Source: Synechococcus sp. CCY 9618 (GTDB lineage Bacteria > Cyanobacteriota > Cyanobacteriia > PCC-6307 > Cyanobiaceae). Taken from it: a stretch of 64,000 nucleotides of DNA. The notes below the pieces were generated by a model. That model made no database searches, was not told the origin of the DNA, and worked only from the letters and a program-made list of their open reading frames with translations. The position numbers and the translations under genes are program-made. The DNA lies in NCBI RefSeq assembly GCF_019038415.1, contig NZ_JAFKRG010000009.1, forward strand, positions 124,001 through 188,000, read 5' to 3'. Shown here piece by piece: positions 35,126 to 47,127 of the stretch (position 1 is its first letter; each line of letters begins with the position of its first letter).

Positions 35126-35690
35126 GTCAAATCCTCTGGTTGTGGTATCGATTCAGGGCAAAGAGAATATCAGAGAAGCTCATCGATCGTGTCGGACTCA
35201 GGGCCAGAGAGGTCAGGCACAACGTCCGGATCTTCAGTTCTCATCTTTCGGCCGGCATGGGTTTGCCGTGCACGGGATGGGGCGGCGATGGTGATGGCCA
35301 GCCCGCCGACGGGCGTGGGTCCAGATGACAGCGGCACCTCTGTTCTGGCCGGCTCCGGATAACAGGTTGAGGGCCGGATCCCCCGATGGCTCAAGGGATC
35401 TCAACAGCGAGGCATGGTGGGTATTGGTAAAGCAGCGGAGACCTTAATTCCACCCAAATCGTGTTGGGTGCCGCGTAAGGAAAGAGTCGCATATCTTGGT
35501 GATAAGCCTGGATTATCTGGCGCCCCTTTGATTGGCCCTTGCCAGGCCTTTGCCTGGCCCATTGCCTGGCCTGGTGATGGACCCTTTGCCTTGGGGCCGC
35601 CGCAGCACTTGCCAGGGGCCAGCCCAGGCCCCCAGCTCCCCCACCGACCGGCAGAGCCGCCAGAGTGAAGGGCATCTCCTGCCCGGCCCG
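35126..35690. promoter_or_regulatory. Long divergent intergenic region between sbtA and the YdeP-like gene
   Basis: About 565 bases with no convincing gene. It must hold the sbtA promoter on one side and the promoter of the molybdopterin oxidoreductase on the other. Two inverted repeats are visible: CACCCAA/TTGGGTG (35451-35457 and 35464-35470) and GCCAGGC/GCCTGGC (35541-35547 and 35552-35558), the latter followed by another copy of TTGCCTGGCC. No T-run follows either, so they are not simple terminators. I could not fix promoter elements. Confidence 0.5.
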
Positions 35691-37962
35691 ATGAGCGACG
35701 ACGCCAGCGCCACCGGCCCCAGCGCCACCGATCCCGGCACCCCCGGGGTGGGCGGCGGCTGGCCCCTGATCGAGGGCTGGGCCCGGGCCACCCTCTCGCC
35801 CCGGGGCCCAACGCTCTGGCAGACCCTCAACCACCGCAGCGCCTGTCTCTCCTGCGCCTGGGGCACCGGCGGCCAGCACGGCGGCTTCAGAGATGAACTG
35901 GGCGAGCCCCTGCAGCGCTGCCTCAAGAGCGTCGAGGCGATCATGGCCGAGCTGCAGCCGGCGGTGGGCGAAGGGGTGTTCGGCCGCCGCAGCCTGGCCG
36001 AGCTGCAGCAGCTCTCCTCGCTGGAGGCCGACCGGCTGGGCCGGCTCAGCCACCCGATGCTGCTGCGTGAGGGCGGCAGCCACTACGAACCGATCGGCTG
36101 GGACGACGTGTTCGCGATCGCCGAGGCCGCCTTCCGGGCGCCGCCGGAGCGGGTGGCTTCCTACAGCTCCGGCCGCTCCTCCAACGAGGCCGCCTATCTG
36201 CTGCAGCTGCTGCTGCGGGCCATGGGCTCCAACAACCTGGCCGACTGTTCCGACCTCTGCCACGCCCCCTCCACCGTCGGCCTCAACGCCGTTTTCGGCT
36301 CCGGCACCTCGATGGTGAGCCTGGCAAGCCTGCAGCAGGCCGACTGTGTGGTGCTGGTGGGCTCCAACGCCCCGGCCAACCATCCGCGCCTGATGAACGA
36401 ACTCATCAAGCTGCGCCAGCGGGGCGGCACGGTGATCGTGATCAACCCGGTGCTCGAGGTGGGGCTGCTGAGGTTCGGCTCCCCCGCCTTCCCGCTGCGC
36501 TCGATGCCGCGGGGATCGGAGATCGCCTCCCTCTTCCTGCAGCCCGTGCCGGGCAGTGACACGGCCGTGTTCCTGGGCCTGCAGAAGGCCCTGCTGGAGG
36601 CCGGCGCCGTGCGGCGCGACTTCCTTGCCGCCCACGCCGAGGGCTGGGAGCCGCTGCTGGAGCAGCTGGAGGCCACCGGCTGGGAGGCGATCACCGCCAC
36701 CTGCGGCCTGAGCCGCGAGGAGCTGGAGCACGCCGCCGCCGTGATCGCCCGCTCCCGCGCGGTGGTGTTCGCCTGGGCCATGGGCATCACCCACCACGCC
36801 AACGGCACCGACAACGTGCAGGCCATCGCCAACACCGCCCTGCTCAGCGGCAACGTGGGCCGCCCTGGCGCCGGCACCATGCCGATCCGGGGCCACTCCA
36901 ACGTGCAGGGCTTCGGCTCGATGGGGGTCACCGTCAAGCTGCGCGCGGAGATGCAGCAGGCCCTCGAGCAGCTGCTGGGCCGCCCCCTCAGCCGGGTGCC
37001 GGGTTACGACACCCGCGCCCTGATCGAGGCTGCCGCAGACGGCCGGGTGGAGAGCCTGCTGTGCCTGGGCGGCAACCTCTGGGGCGCCAACCCCGATGCC
37101 GCCGAGGCCAGGCGGGCCCTGGGCCGCATCGACACGATCCTGTATCTGGCCACCAAGCCCAATCAGGGTCACTTCCACGGCCTGGCCGCCCGCCAGACCC
37201 TGGTGCTGCCGGTGTTCAACCGCTTCGAGACGCCCCACCGCACCACCACCGAATCCGGCAACAACTACGTGCGCCTCAACGAGCCGGGCAGCACCCACCT
37301 GCGCGGTGCCGATCTGATCAGCGAGGTGGCCTTCCTGGCCGAGCTGGCCCGGCGGCTGATGGGCAGCGACCCCATCGACTGGGGCCGGCTGCAGGATCCG
37401 GCCTACGTGCGGGAACTGATCGGCCGCACCGTGCCCGGCTACGGCCCGATCGCCACCATCGACGCCACCCGGGAAGAGTTCAGCGTCGAGGGGCGCCTGT
37501 TCGACGCCCCCCGTTTCCCCACATCCACCGGCAAGGCCCGGATCGCCGTCACTCCCCTGCCCGCGCTCTCCCTGCCGGAGCCGGAGCACTTCGGTGGCCT
37601 GCCGGCGGGGGAGGCAGGTCTGGTGCTGGCCCTGATCACGGCCCGCAGCTACGGCCAGCACAACACCGTCGTCTACAAGCCCGGCGATGCCTACCGGGGC
37701 ATGCCCCACCGCCAGACGATCCTGATGAACCGGACCGACCTGCGCCGCGCCGGGCTGGTGGCCCACCAGCGGGTGACGGTGCAGGGGGAAGCCGGCGCCC
37801 TGGAGCAGGTGGAGATCATCCCCGGCGAGATCCGCGAGGGTGCGGCGCTGATGTTCTATCCGGAGGTGAACGCAATCATGAAGGCCGTGATCGACCCCCG
37901 CTGCGGCACCCCCGCTTTCAAGCGGGTGCCGGTGCTGGTGCGGGGCCCGCTGGCTGCAGGCC

Positions 37963-37973
<11 letters not shown>
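35691..37973 (+). CDS. FdhF/YdeP-family molybdopterin oxidoreductase
   Basis: 760 aa from ATG 35691. N-terminal [14 protein letters not shown] gives a reduced Cys pair at the position of the Fe-S cluster. Then comes the molybdopterin domain: [44 protein letters not shown], and the C-terminal molydopterin-dinucleotide domain around T-A-R-S-Y-G-Q-H-N. This is the YdeP-like branch of the DMSO-reductase superfamily, cytoplasmic, substrate not known; it is not a typical formate dehydrogenase. Its last 11 bases overlap the GH63-like gene. Cofactor genes moaA and mobA are nearby. Confidence 0.85.
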
Positions 37974-40718
<2,745 letters not shown>

Positions 40719-40734
<16 letters not shown>

Positions 40735-41777
40735 GCCATCTCCGCCGGCGACGGCCTCGCCTCGGCACCCTGGGCCTCGTGGCGCTCCTCGCTCCAGCGG
40801 TCGCGTCGGGTGCGCCACAGCCCCTCCAGGGCCTGCCGCAGCCGGGCTGGGTCAGGCCGGGGCCGCAGCCAGGGGCGCAGGTCGGTGCCGCTGCCGGCGA
40901 ACAGGCAGCGGTAGGCCACCCCGTCGGCGGTGACCCGCAGCCGGTTGCAGTCGCCGCAGAAGGGGGCCGTGATCGAGGCCACCACCGCCAGGTGGACATC
41001 GGGCCGATCGCGATAGCGCCAGCGGCTGGCGGTGCCGTGGGGCGCCCGCCCCACCGGCTCCAGGGGCCAGGCGGCGCCGATGCGGGCCACCATCTCCGCC
41101 GCCGGCAGCACCTGCTCCGGGTTCCAGCCGTTGCGGTTGCCCACATCCATGAATTCGATCAGGCGCAGCTCCAGCCCCCGCTCCCGGGCCAGCTCCGCCA
41201 GGGGCAGCAGCTGGTCGGCGTTGCCGCTGCGGGTGATCACCGCATTCAGCTTCAGCTCGCCCCGGGCCGGATCGAAGCCCGCGTCACGGGCGTGGCCGAT
41301 GGCCGCCAGCACCTTCTCCAGCACGGCGCCGCCGGCGGCCGCTCCCCCCAGGCCCCCCATGCGGGCCACCGTGGGGCCATCGGTGCCATCCAGGCTGAGG
41401 GTGATCCGGTCGAGCCCCGCCGCCTTCAGCTGGCGGGCCCGTTCGGCGCCCAGCAGCACGCCGTTGCTGGTGAGGGCGATCTCCCGCAGGGCACCGCGGG
41501 GATCATCTGCCTGCCGCTGCCGCAGGGGCTGCAGGGCGGCGATCAGCTCCTCCAGGGGCCGGTGCAGCAGGGGCTCGCCGCCGGTGAGCCGCAGGGTGTG
41601 CGCCCCCAGGCCCACGGACGCCTCCACCAGGGCCAGGCGTTCCGCCAGCGTCAGCAGCCCGGGCGGCTCCTCCGTGTCGGGACAGCAGTAGGGGCAGGCC
41701 AGGTTGCAGCGGGCCGTGAGCGACAGGCGCAGCACCCCCAGGGGCCGGCCGTGCAGATCCAGGGGACGCTCCGCCAT
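40719..41777 (-). CDS. moaA: GTP 3',8-cyclase, radical-SAM MoaA
   Basis: 352 aa. Radical-SAM cluster Cys24, Cys28 and Cys31 in [11 protein letters not shown], and the C-terminal second cluster in F-C-G-D-C-N-R-L-R followed by Y-R-C-L. MoaA starts molybdenum cofactor synthesis by rearranging GTP to 3',8-cyclo-GTP. It is 10 bases after mobA on the same strand. The C-terminal 40 residues are longer and more charged than usual. The usual C-terminal Gly-Gly appears as the last two residues, Y-L-G-G. Confidence 0.94.
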
Positions 41778-41787
41778 GGCAGGCAAG

Positions 41788-42396
41788 CTAGGGCCACAGG
41801 CCGGTGGCGTCGTCGGGCCGGTTGGCGTTGCGCAGCCCCCCGGCCGGCAGAAGCACGTCCACCGCCTCCACCTCCTGGAGCCAGTCCTGCAGCCGCCGGC
41901 CGCCGGCGGCGGTGAAGGCGGCCAGCCCCCGGCGGAGGCCGGCCCGGGCCGGATAGATCCCCAACAACGGCTGCAGGCGCTGGCCGTCATGGGCCAGGTG
42001 GATGATGTCGGGGGCGGTGGCAGCGGCCCTGTCGGCCGCGGCGACCAGGGCCTCAAGGGCGGCGGTCTCCAGCCAGGGCATGTCCACCGGACAGAGCAGC
42101 AGCCTCTGGTCCGGGTGATGGTCCATCAGCCGCTGCAGGGCCAGCAGCGGCCCCTGCCGCGGAGCCGGCTCCTCCAGCAGCTCGATCGGGTCTCCCAGCC
42201 CGTCGCGGTGGCGGGCCGCCAGATCCCGATGGGCCCGATGGTGGCTCAGCAGGGTGATCGGCACCGGCAAGGCCGCCAGCCGGCCGAGGCTGAATTCCAG
42301 CCAGGTGCCCCCGGCGGGATGGGGCAGCAGGGCCTTGTCGCGGCCCATGCGGCGGCTGGCGCCACCGCTGAGCAGGCAGGCCCGCAGGCCGTTCAT
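41788..42396 (-). CDS. mobA: Molybdenum cofactor guanylyltransferase
   Basis: 202 aa. Nucleotide-binding L-S-G-G-A-S-R-R-M-G-R-D-K-A-L-L at the N-terminus and the metal-binding C-P-V-D-M-P-W motif near residue 102. MobA links GMP to the molybdenum cofactor to give the MGD form used by enzymes of the DMSO-reductase family, including nitrate reductase and the YdeP-like gene nearby. The start overlaps narM by four bases and moaA follows. Confidence 0.92.
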   Translation of the reverse strand: MNGLRACLLSGGASRRMGRDKALLPHPAGGTWLEFSLGRLAALPVPITLLSHHRAHRDLAARHRDGLGDPIELLEEPAPRQGPLLALQRLMDHHPDQRLLLCPVDMPWLETAALEALVAAADRAAATAPDIIHLAHDGQRLQPLLGIYPARAGLRRGLAAFTAAGGRRLQDWLQEVEAVDVLLPAGGLRNANRPDDATGLWP

Positions 42397-42878
42397 ACCG
42401 GCGACCCGGCCCCCTCGGGGTCTGCCAGGCCGAATTCGGCCAGGGCCCGCGGCAGGTTGCGGTGCTCATGGCCCGGATGGCTGAGCTTCACCAGGGCGAA
42501 GCGCTGCAGCTCGTCGAGGCGCCCCCAGGCGTGGGGGGGCAGGACCAGCCCCAGCTGGCGGCAGGAGGCGAGCAGCACCTCAGGCGCCGCTTCGGCCTGC
42601 TGCCAGGACGCGTGACTGGCGGGCTCCAGCCGGCCCGCGGCGCCCTCGGCCATCGCGGCCGTGCGCTGCTTCAGCCACTGGTCCAGGGCCTCCAGGGCGC
42701 CATCGTCATCGGGCCAGGCCAGCAGCCGCTGGCGTTCGGCCTCGCCCAGCTGGCTCCAGTGGCTCAGCTTCAGCTTCACCCCCACCAGATCCAGCTTGCG
42801 CCGCACGGCCATGGGGATGCAGCGCAGGTCGCCGACGAAGTCGGCCTCGAAGCCGAAACTGTGGTCGTGGCGGGCCAT
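42393..42878 (-). CDS. narM: NarM, nitrate reductase-associated protein
   Basis: 161 aa from ATG 42878. F-E-A-D-F-V-G-D-L-R-C-I-P-M-A-V-R-R-K-L-D near the N-terminus followed by G-V-K-L-K-L-S-H-W is the conserved core of cyanobacterial NarM proteins. NarM is needed for active nitrate reductase (NarB) in cyanobacteria; narB itself is not in the window. Overlaps mobA by four bases, so narM-mobA-moaA is one operon. Expression is likely under nitrogen control, though no NtcA site could be confirmed in the short upstream region. Confidence 0.92.
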   Translation of the reverse strand: MARHDHSFGFEADFVGDLRCIPMAVRRKLDLVGVKLKLSHWSQLGEAERQRLLAWPDDDGALEALDQWLKQRTAAMAEGAAGRLEPASHASWQQAEAAPEVLLASCRQLGLVLPPHAWGRLDELQRFALVKLSHPGHEHRNLPRALAEFGLADPEGAGSPV

Positions 42879-42910
42879 GGCGCCGACCCCCTCAGGCCCC
42901 GTCACCCTAG

Positions 42911-43099
42911 GCAGCCTTCCTTGCCGCAGACAGGGCCCCTGACCAGATCGGCACGGCCGCCGTGGCCTGGCGCATGGGCGTGAACCACGGCGCCCTCTTC
43001 CGCCACTGCCCCAGCCGCGATGCCCCAAGACCGCAGCGGTGCCCAAGGACGGCCTTGTGGGGAGTGCTTGCTCTGGGCCGTTCCCGGTCCTTCGGCTGA
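42911..43099 (+). pseudogene. Remnant of a TetR-family regulator
   Basis: In the frame after a TAG at 42908 the translation reads I-G-T-A-A-V-A-W-R-M-G-V-N-H-G-A-L-F-R-H-C-P-S-R-D-A in order, which matches the TetR DNA-binding helix-turn-helix (compare GVS.GALYRHFPSK). There is no N-terminal start before it and after it the frame runs only about 25 more residues to a TGA. An insert of nine codons with a duplicated GCC separates A from L-W. The rest of the ligand-binding domain is absent. It is the only visible content of the narM-CsgG gap. Confidence 0.65.
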
Positions 43100-43123
43100 A
43101 TGATCCGGCCAGGGGCCGGAGGC

Positions 43124-43981
43124 TCAGTCCAGCTGCAGCACCCCACGGGTGCGCTGGCGGCGTTCCCGGTCCTGCTGTTCGTAGCGGGCCAGGCAGTCGC
43201 CCTGGGGCACCAGCACACAGCTGACGTAGTCGGAGGCATCCACCAGAGCGGCCCGGATCGCCTTGGCGGCCGGAGTGCGCTGGACCTGGGCCTGGTTGCC
43301 GCCGAAGTTGAGGGTGCCGGCGGCGCCGGTGAGGGCCTGGCCGGTACGCCCCATGTTGGGTGCCAGCCAGAGGGCCAGGCCGGCCGCCGGCAGCAGACTC
43401 ACCCCGCTGCTGCTGGCGCTGGCGGTGCTGGTGGCGCGTCCCTCCACCGTGCGGTAGCCGACCACCTCGCCGGTGGTGCTGTCCACCACCCGGATGTCGA
43501 TCGCCACGTAATCCTTGGTCTCCACTTCCTCGTTCCGCTTGCCGAACCCCAGCAGGCCGAAGCTGTTGCCCGACTGCTTCTGCTCCACGTTGGTGTCGTA
43601 GGAGGTGATCGTTCCCAGCACGATGTAGCGGGCGCCGCGCATCTGCCCCTTGCGGGCGGCATCGGGGCCTTTCCTGACGATGCCGAGCTCGGCCAGCTCC
43701 TGTTCCGAGAGAACGTCATTGAGCTGGCGCCGCTCCACCACCTGCAGGGTTCCGGTGCCCTGCAGTTCGTTGGCCAGGGCGGCGGCCAGATCATCCGCCA
43801 CCGGTCCCTGCCACCACCATGTGGGCTGGGTCACGGTGTTTTTGAAGGCGGGCACCGACACGGTGGGCCGGCCCACAGGCTGCCGGTTCTGGGCAAGGGC
43901 GGCGAAGGGGGCGGCAGCCAGGCCGGAAGGCAGAACAAGTCCAGCCAGCACCAGCCGCAGCCAGGTCACCGGGATGGGCAT
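43124..43981 (-). CDS. CsgG/HfaB-like exported protein
   Basis: 285 aa from ATG 43981 (an upstream ATG at 44041 also in frame). Signal peptide about residues 1-31. CsgG-like features are V-S-V-P-A-F-K-N-T, L-A-A-A-L-A-N-E-L near residue 70, V-V-E-R-R-Q-L-N-D-V-L-S-E-Q, A-R-Y-I-V-L-G-T-I, and V-A-I-D-I-R-V-V-D-S-T-T-G-E-V-V. CsgG-type proteins form outer-membrane secretion pores, but cyanobacterial paralogues of this type are uncharacterised. No lipobox Cys. The C-terminus is rich in Arg and Gln. Confidence 0.78.
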   Translation of the reverse strand: MPIPVTWLRLVLAGLVLPSGLAAAPFAALAQNRQPVGRPTVSVPAFKNTVTQPTWWWQGPVADDLAAALANELQGTGTLQVVERRQLNDVLSEQELAELGIVRKGPDAARKGQMRGARYIVLGTITSYDTNVEQKQSGNSFGLLGFGKRNEEVETKDYVAIDIRVVDSTTGEVVGYRTVEGRATSTASASSSGVSLLPAAGLALWLAPNMGRTGQALTGAAGTLNFGGNQAQVQRTPAAKAIRAALVDASDYVSCVLVPQGDCLARYEQQDRERRQRTRGVLQLD

Positions 43982-44189
43982 GGTGCATGTCTGGATGATG
44001 TTCACCAACCATTCAAGCAACCCTGGGATTCGCCTTCCCATCGGCTGTTGCAGGTTGCTGAGGAAGGCCCCTCTCCACCGACCGAACTGGCCTACGGCCG
44101 GGAGGGTTTCGTATCCGATCTCACGGTGGGATCAGTGCAGGTTTAGGTTCACTGGGCTGAACGCAGAGGCTTCTCTTGAAGCCGCTTCC

Positions 44190-44753
44190 ATGACCGCCAC
44201 CGTTCCGCCGAGAGAAGAGCTGCAGGAGAGCCTGCACCCGGCACCCCCCCATGGACATGGTCCCCGCCCGGCGCCCATGTTCGAGCTGATCCCATACCAG
44301 AAGTTCCGTGACACCCCCTCGGTGCGGTTCTTCGACATCACGGTGCCCGGCTCGAACGCCAGGGATCTGGTGGTCCATTCCGGCCCGGCGGTGAGCCCCC
44401 CCGACTGCCCGGAGACCGGCAGCTGGCAGTTCTATCTCCACCCCCACCAGGAAGACAACCTGTTGGCCATGCACGGTGGCCGCACCTTCTTTCTGGTCAA
44501 CCTGGGCTGGAATTACCCGTACCACATCGTTCGCCTCGACTGCGGCGGCGACATCCTCCGCATTCCACCCGGCACCTTCCACCGGTCCGTCTCCGATCCC
44601 GATGGCTCCCTGGTGCTCAACCAGGCGGTGCGAGAGGAAGGGGCCAGCGTGGTGCGTGAATTCCGTGTGTACAACAGCCACAGCATCCCCCGGCTCTTCG
44701 CCGTCACCTCCAAGACCGCTCCCCTGCCCAAGCTCCACGGCGTGAGCTGGTAG
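44190..44753 (+). CDS. Cupin-fold protein of unknown function
   Basis: 187 aa from ATG 44190. A single cupin barrel is suggested by H-P-H-Q-E-D-N-L-L-A-M-H-G-G-R-T near residue 85, a His-His-Glu-His-type metal site, and I-P-P-G-T-F-H-R-S later. The first 35 residues are Pro/His-rich and probably disordered. It could be an enzyme or a sugar-binding cupin; no family is recognised. It ends 13 bases from the convergent GGDEF gene stop. Start by first in-frame ATG; the upstream sequence is not strongly purine-rich. Confidence 0.65.
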   Translation: MTATVPPREELQESLHPAPPHGHGPRPAPMFELIPYQKFRDTPSVRFFDITVPGSNARDLVVHSGPAVSPPDCPETGSWQFYLHPHQEDNLLAMHGGRTFFLVNLGWNYPYHIVRLDCGGDILRIPPGTFHRSVSDPDGSLVLNQAVREEGASVVREFRVYNSHSIPRLFAVTSKTAPLPKLHGVSW

Positions 44754-44766
44754 GTCCCCATCCCTT

Positions 44767-46899
44767 TCAAACCGCGCTCTCCCGCAGCAGGGTGGCAAAC
44801 GAGGAGGCCGACATCGGCCGCCCCAGCAGATGTCCCTGAAACTGATCGCAGCCGAGCTCCTGGAGCTTCATCAGCTGGTCGCGGGTTTCCACCCCTTCGG
44901 CCAGGGTCATCAGGCCCAGCTCCTTGGCCATCACGATGGTGGCCTTGACGATGGCCAGGTCGGCGTGGTCGTTGCCGAGGCGGTCAACGAAGAACCGGTC
45001 GATCTTCAGCTTGTCGAGCGGCAGGGAGTGGAGCAGTGCCAGGGAGGAATAGCCCGTGCCGAAATCGTCGATCGCCAGGCTGAAGCCCCTGTCAGCGAGT
45101 TCCCTGAGCTGTTCGCCGGCCCGATCGGGATCGTTGAGCAGGGCCGTTTCCGTGATCTCCAGCTCGAGACTCTGGGGATCCAGGCCATGGGTGTTCAGGG
45201 ACCTGGACAGCAGCTCACTGAGTGAGGGATTCTCCGCTCCCAGCTGCAGGGCGGAGATGTTGATCGCCAGCTTGCCTGGCCGCAGTCCCTGGCACCGCCA
45301 GTCGCGAAGCTGACGGCACGCCTCCTGGATCACCCACAGCCCGAGGGTGTGGATCTGGCCCGTCTGCTCCGCCAGGGGAATGAACACGTTCGGGGACACC
45401 ATCCGGCCGTTCTGATCCCGCCAGCGGAGCAGGGCCTCAGCACCGGCAATCCGGCGCCCCCCCCGATCGACCTGGGGTTGGTAATGCAACTGCAACTGCT
45501 CCCGGTCGATCGCCCGGGCCAGGCGCAGCTCGAGCTCGAGCCGCTCCCGCAGCTGCAGGCTGATCTCCGGGGTGTAAAAGCGCAGCTGGTTCTTGCCGTT
45601 CTGCTTGGCCTCCATCAGGGCCGTGTTGGCGCAGCGCAGCAGCGTGTCAGGGTCGGAGCCGTGGTCCGGTGCCAGGGCCACTCCGAGGGAGGCGCTGGGT
45701 TGGACCGCCAGGCCGGTGCCCATCCCGGGGGTGTTGCCCAGGGTGCGGCGGATGTCCTCCGCCCACTCCAGGGCCTCCCGCCGGTCGGCCCTGGCCATGG
45801 GCCGCAGCAGCAGGAATTCGTCGCTGCCCAGCCGGGCCAGCCAGTCGTCCGGTTGCATCAGGTGCCGCAGCCGGGAGCCGCTGGCCCGCAGCACCCGGTT
45901 GCCGATGTCATGGCCCAGGCTGTTGTTGATCGACTGGAAATGGTCGAGGTCGAGGTTGATCAGGGCGATGCCGTTCGTCTTGCCGGCGGTGCGCAGCAGG
46001 CGTCCCAGCTGGCGAACGGCGGCAGCCTTGTTGGGCAGCTTGGTGAGGGGATCAACGAAGGCGATCCTCTCCAGCCGCTGCTGGATCTCGTGCTGTTCGC
46101 TGATGTCCTGAACGGTGCCCACGGTGCAGAGGGGTTCACCGTCGTCGCCCAGGCTGGTGCGCCCCCGTTCGAGCACCACCTTGAGACGCCCTTCGCCGAG
46201 CAGCAGCCGATGTTGGATCCGGTAAGGCCTGCCGCTGCGGAACGACTCCCGGAAGGTGGCATCCACCAGGGAGCGATCCTCCGGATGCACCTTCTCGAGA
46301 AACGCCTCATAGGAGGGGGCGGTCACCTCCCGGGCCGTGTCGAAGATGTTGAAGGCCTCGTTCGACCAGAGCAGTTCTCCCGTGCGGTGGTTCAGCTCCC
46401 AGCTGCCGACATGGGTGAGCCGTTCGGCTTCGTTGAGCAACGAGCCCAGCCGATCGCTTTCCCGCAGGGCACTGTCCAGTTCGGTGCGGTCGCGGTGACT
46501 CACCAGCGCCACCAGCCGGCCCTTCAGTTCCAGCACCTGGTAGCTCACGGACACGTCCCTGCAGAGTCCGGACCGGGCCCGGTGACGGGTGGCGAAGCTG
46601 CCCCGCGGCTGCTGATGCATCACCCGGAGCTGGTCCTGCATCAGGTCGTGGGCCAGCTCCTCGTCCGCCTGAATCGCGGCGGGATTCAGCGTGAGAAAGT
46701 CCTCCCGCCCATAGCCGAGACGCTCGTGGGCCGAACGGTTGCAATCGATGAAATGACCCTTGCTCAGATCAATGACGACCAGATCATCGCTGCCGAGATC
46801 AGCGGCAAAACGCAGGGCATCGCCAATGCTGTCGACGCAAGGAATCAGCCCCAGTTCCGATGGGGTGCTGAACCAGAAGGGTTGCACTGATGCGTCCAT
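44767..46899 (-). CDS. PAS-PAS-GGDEF-EAL cyclic-di-GMP protein
   Basis: 710 aa. Two PAS domains lie over about residues 28-130 and 145-270 (E-L-L-W-S-N-E-A-F-N-I-F). The GGDEF domain has R-L-G-S-D-E-F-L-L-L, with Ser in place of the second Gly. The EAL domain keeps A-E-A-L-L-R-W, E-L-E-I-T-E-T, D-D-F-G-T-G-Y-S-S-L, K-I-D-R-F-F-V and E-G-V-E-T, so cyclic-di-GMP hydrolysis looks intact while synthesis is doubtful. Cytoplasmic: no membrane helix or signal peptide. Likely a PAS-sensed phosphodiesterase. Confidence 0.9.
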   Translation of the reverse strand: MDASVQPFWFSTPSELGLIPCVDSIGDALRFAADLGSDDLVVIDLSKGHFIDCNRSAHERLGYGREDFLTLNPAAIQADEELAHDLMQDQLRVMHQQPRGSFATRHRARSGLCRDVSVSYQVLELKGRLVALVSHRDRTELDSALRESDRLGSLLNEAERLTHVGSWELNHRTGELLWSNEAFNIFDTAREVTAPSYEAFLEKVHPEDRSLVDATFRESFRSGRPYRIQHRLLLGEGRLKVVLERGRTSLGDDGEPLCTVGTVQDISEQHEIQQRLERIAFVDPLTKLPNKAAAVRQLGRLLRTAGKTNGIALINLDLDHFQSINNSLGHDIGNRVLRASGSRLRHLMQPDDWLARLGSDEFLLLRPMARADRREALEWAEDIRRTLGNTPGMGTGLAVQPSASLGVALAPDHGSDPDTLLRCANTALMEAKQNGKNQLRFYTPEISLQLRERLELELRLARAIDREQLQLHYQPQVDRGGRRIAGAEALLRWRDQNGRMVSPNVFIPLAEQTGQIHTLGLWVIQEACRQLRDWRCQGLRPGKLAINISALQLGAENPSLSELLSRSLNTHGLDPQSLELEITETALLNDPDRAGEQLRELADRGFSLAIDDFGTGYSSLALLHSLPLDKLKIDRFFVDRLGNDHADLAIVKATIVMAKELGLMTLAEGVETRDQLMKLQELGCDQFQGHLLGRPMSASSFATLLRESAV

Positions 46900-47127
46900 T
46901 GACCGTTGAGTTTAGTTGCCCCTTCGAGTGATGACCATAAGGAAGAACGGATGTTCCCGCCTCGACTCAGTCCTTCACCGATATCTCCCTCTGGCTGAGG
47001 ATTTGCCTGGGATCGTATGTGTCTGTAGGCCGAAAAGTGAGGGGATGTGAAAGGCCCATGCAGGCCATCTCCCTCCTTGCCTGATGCTTCCCGGTCGTCA
47101 GGTCTGCGCTCTCAGCGTCGGTGGGCC

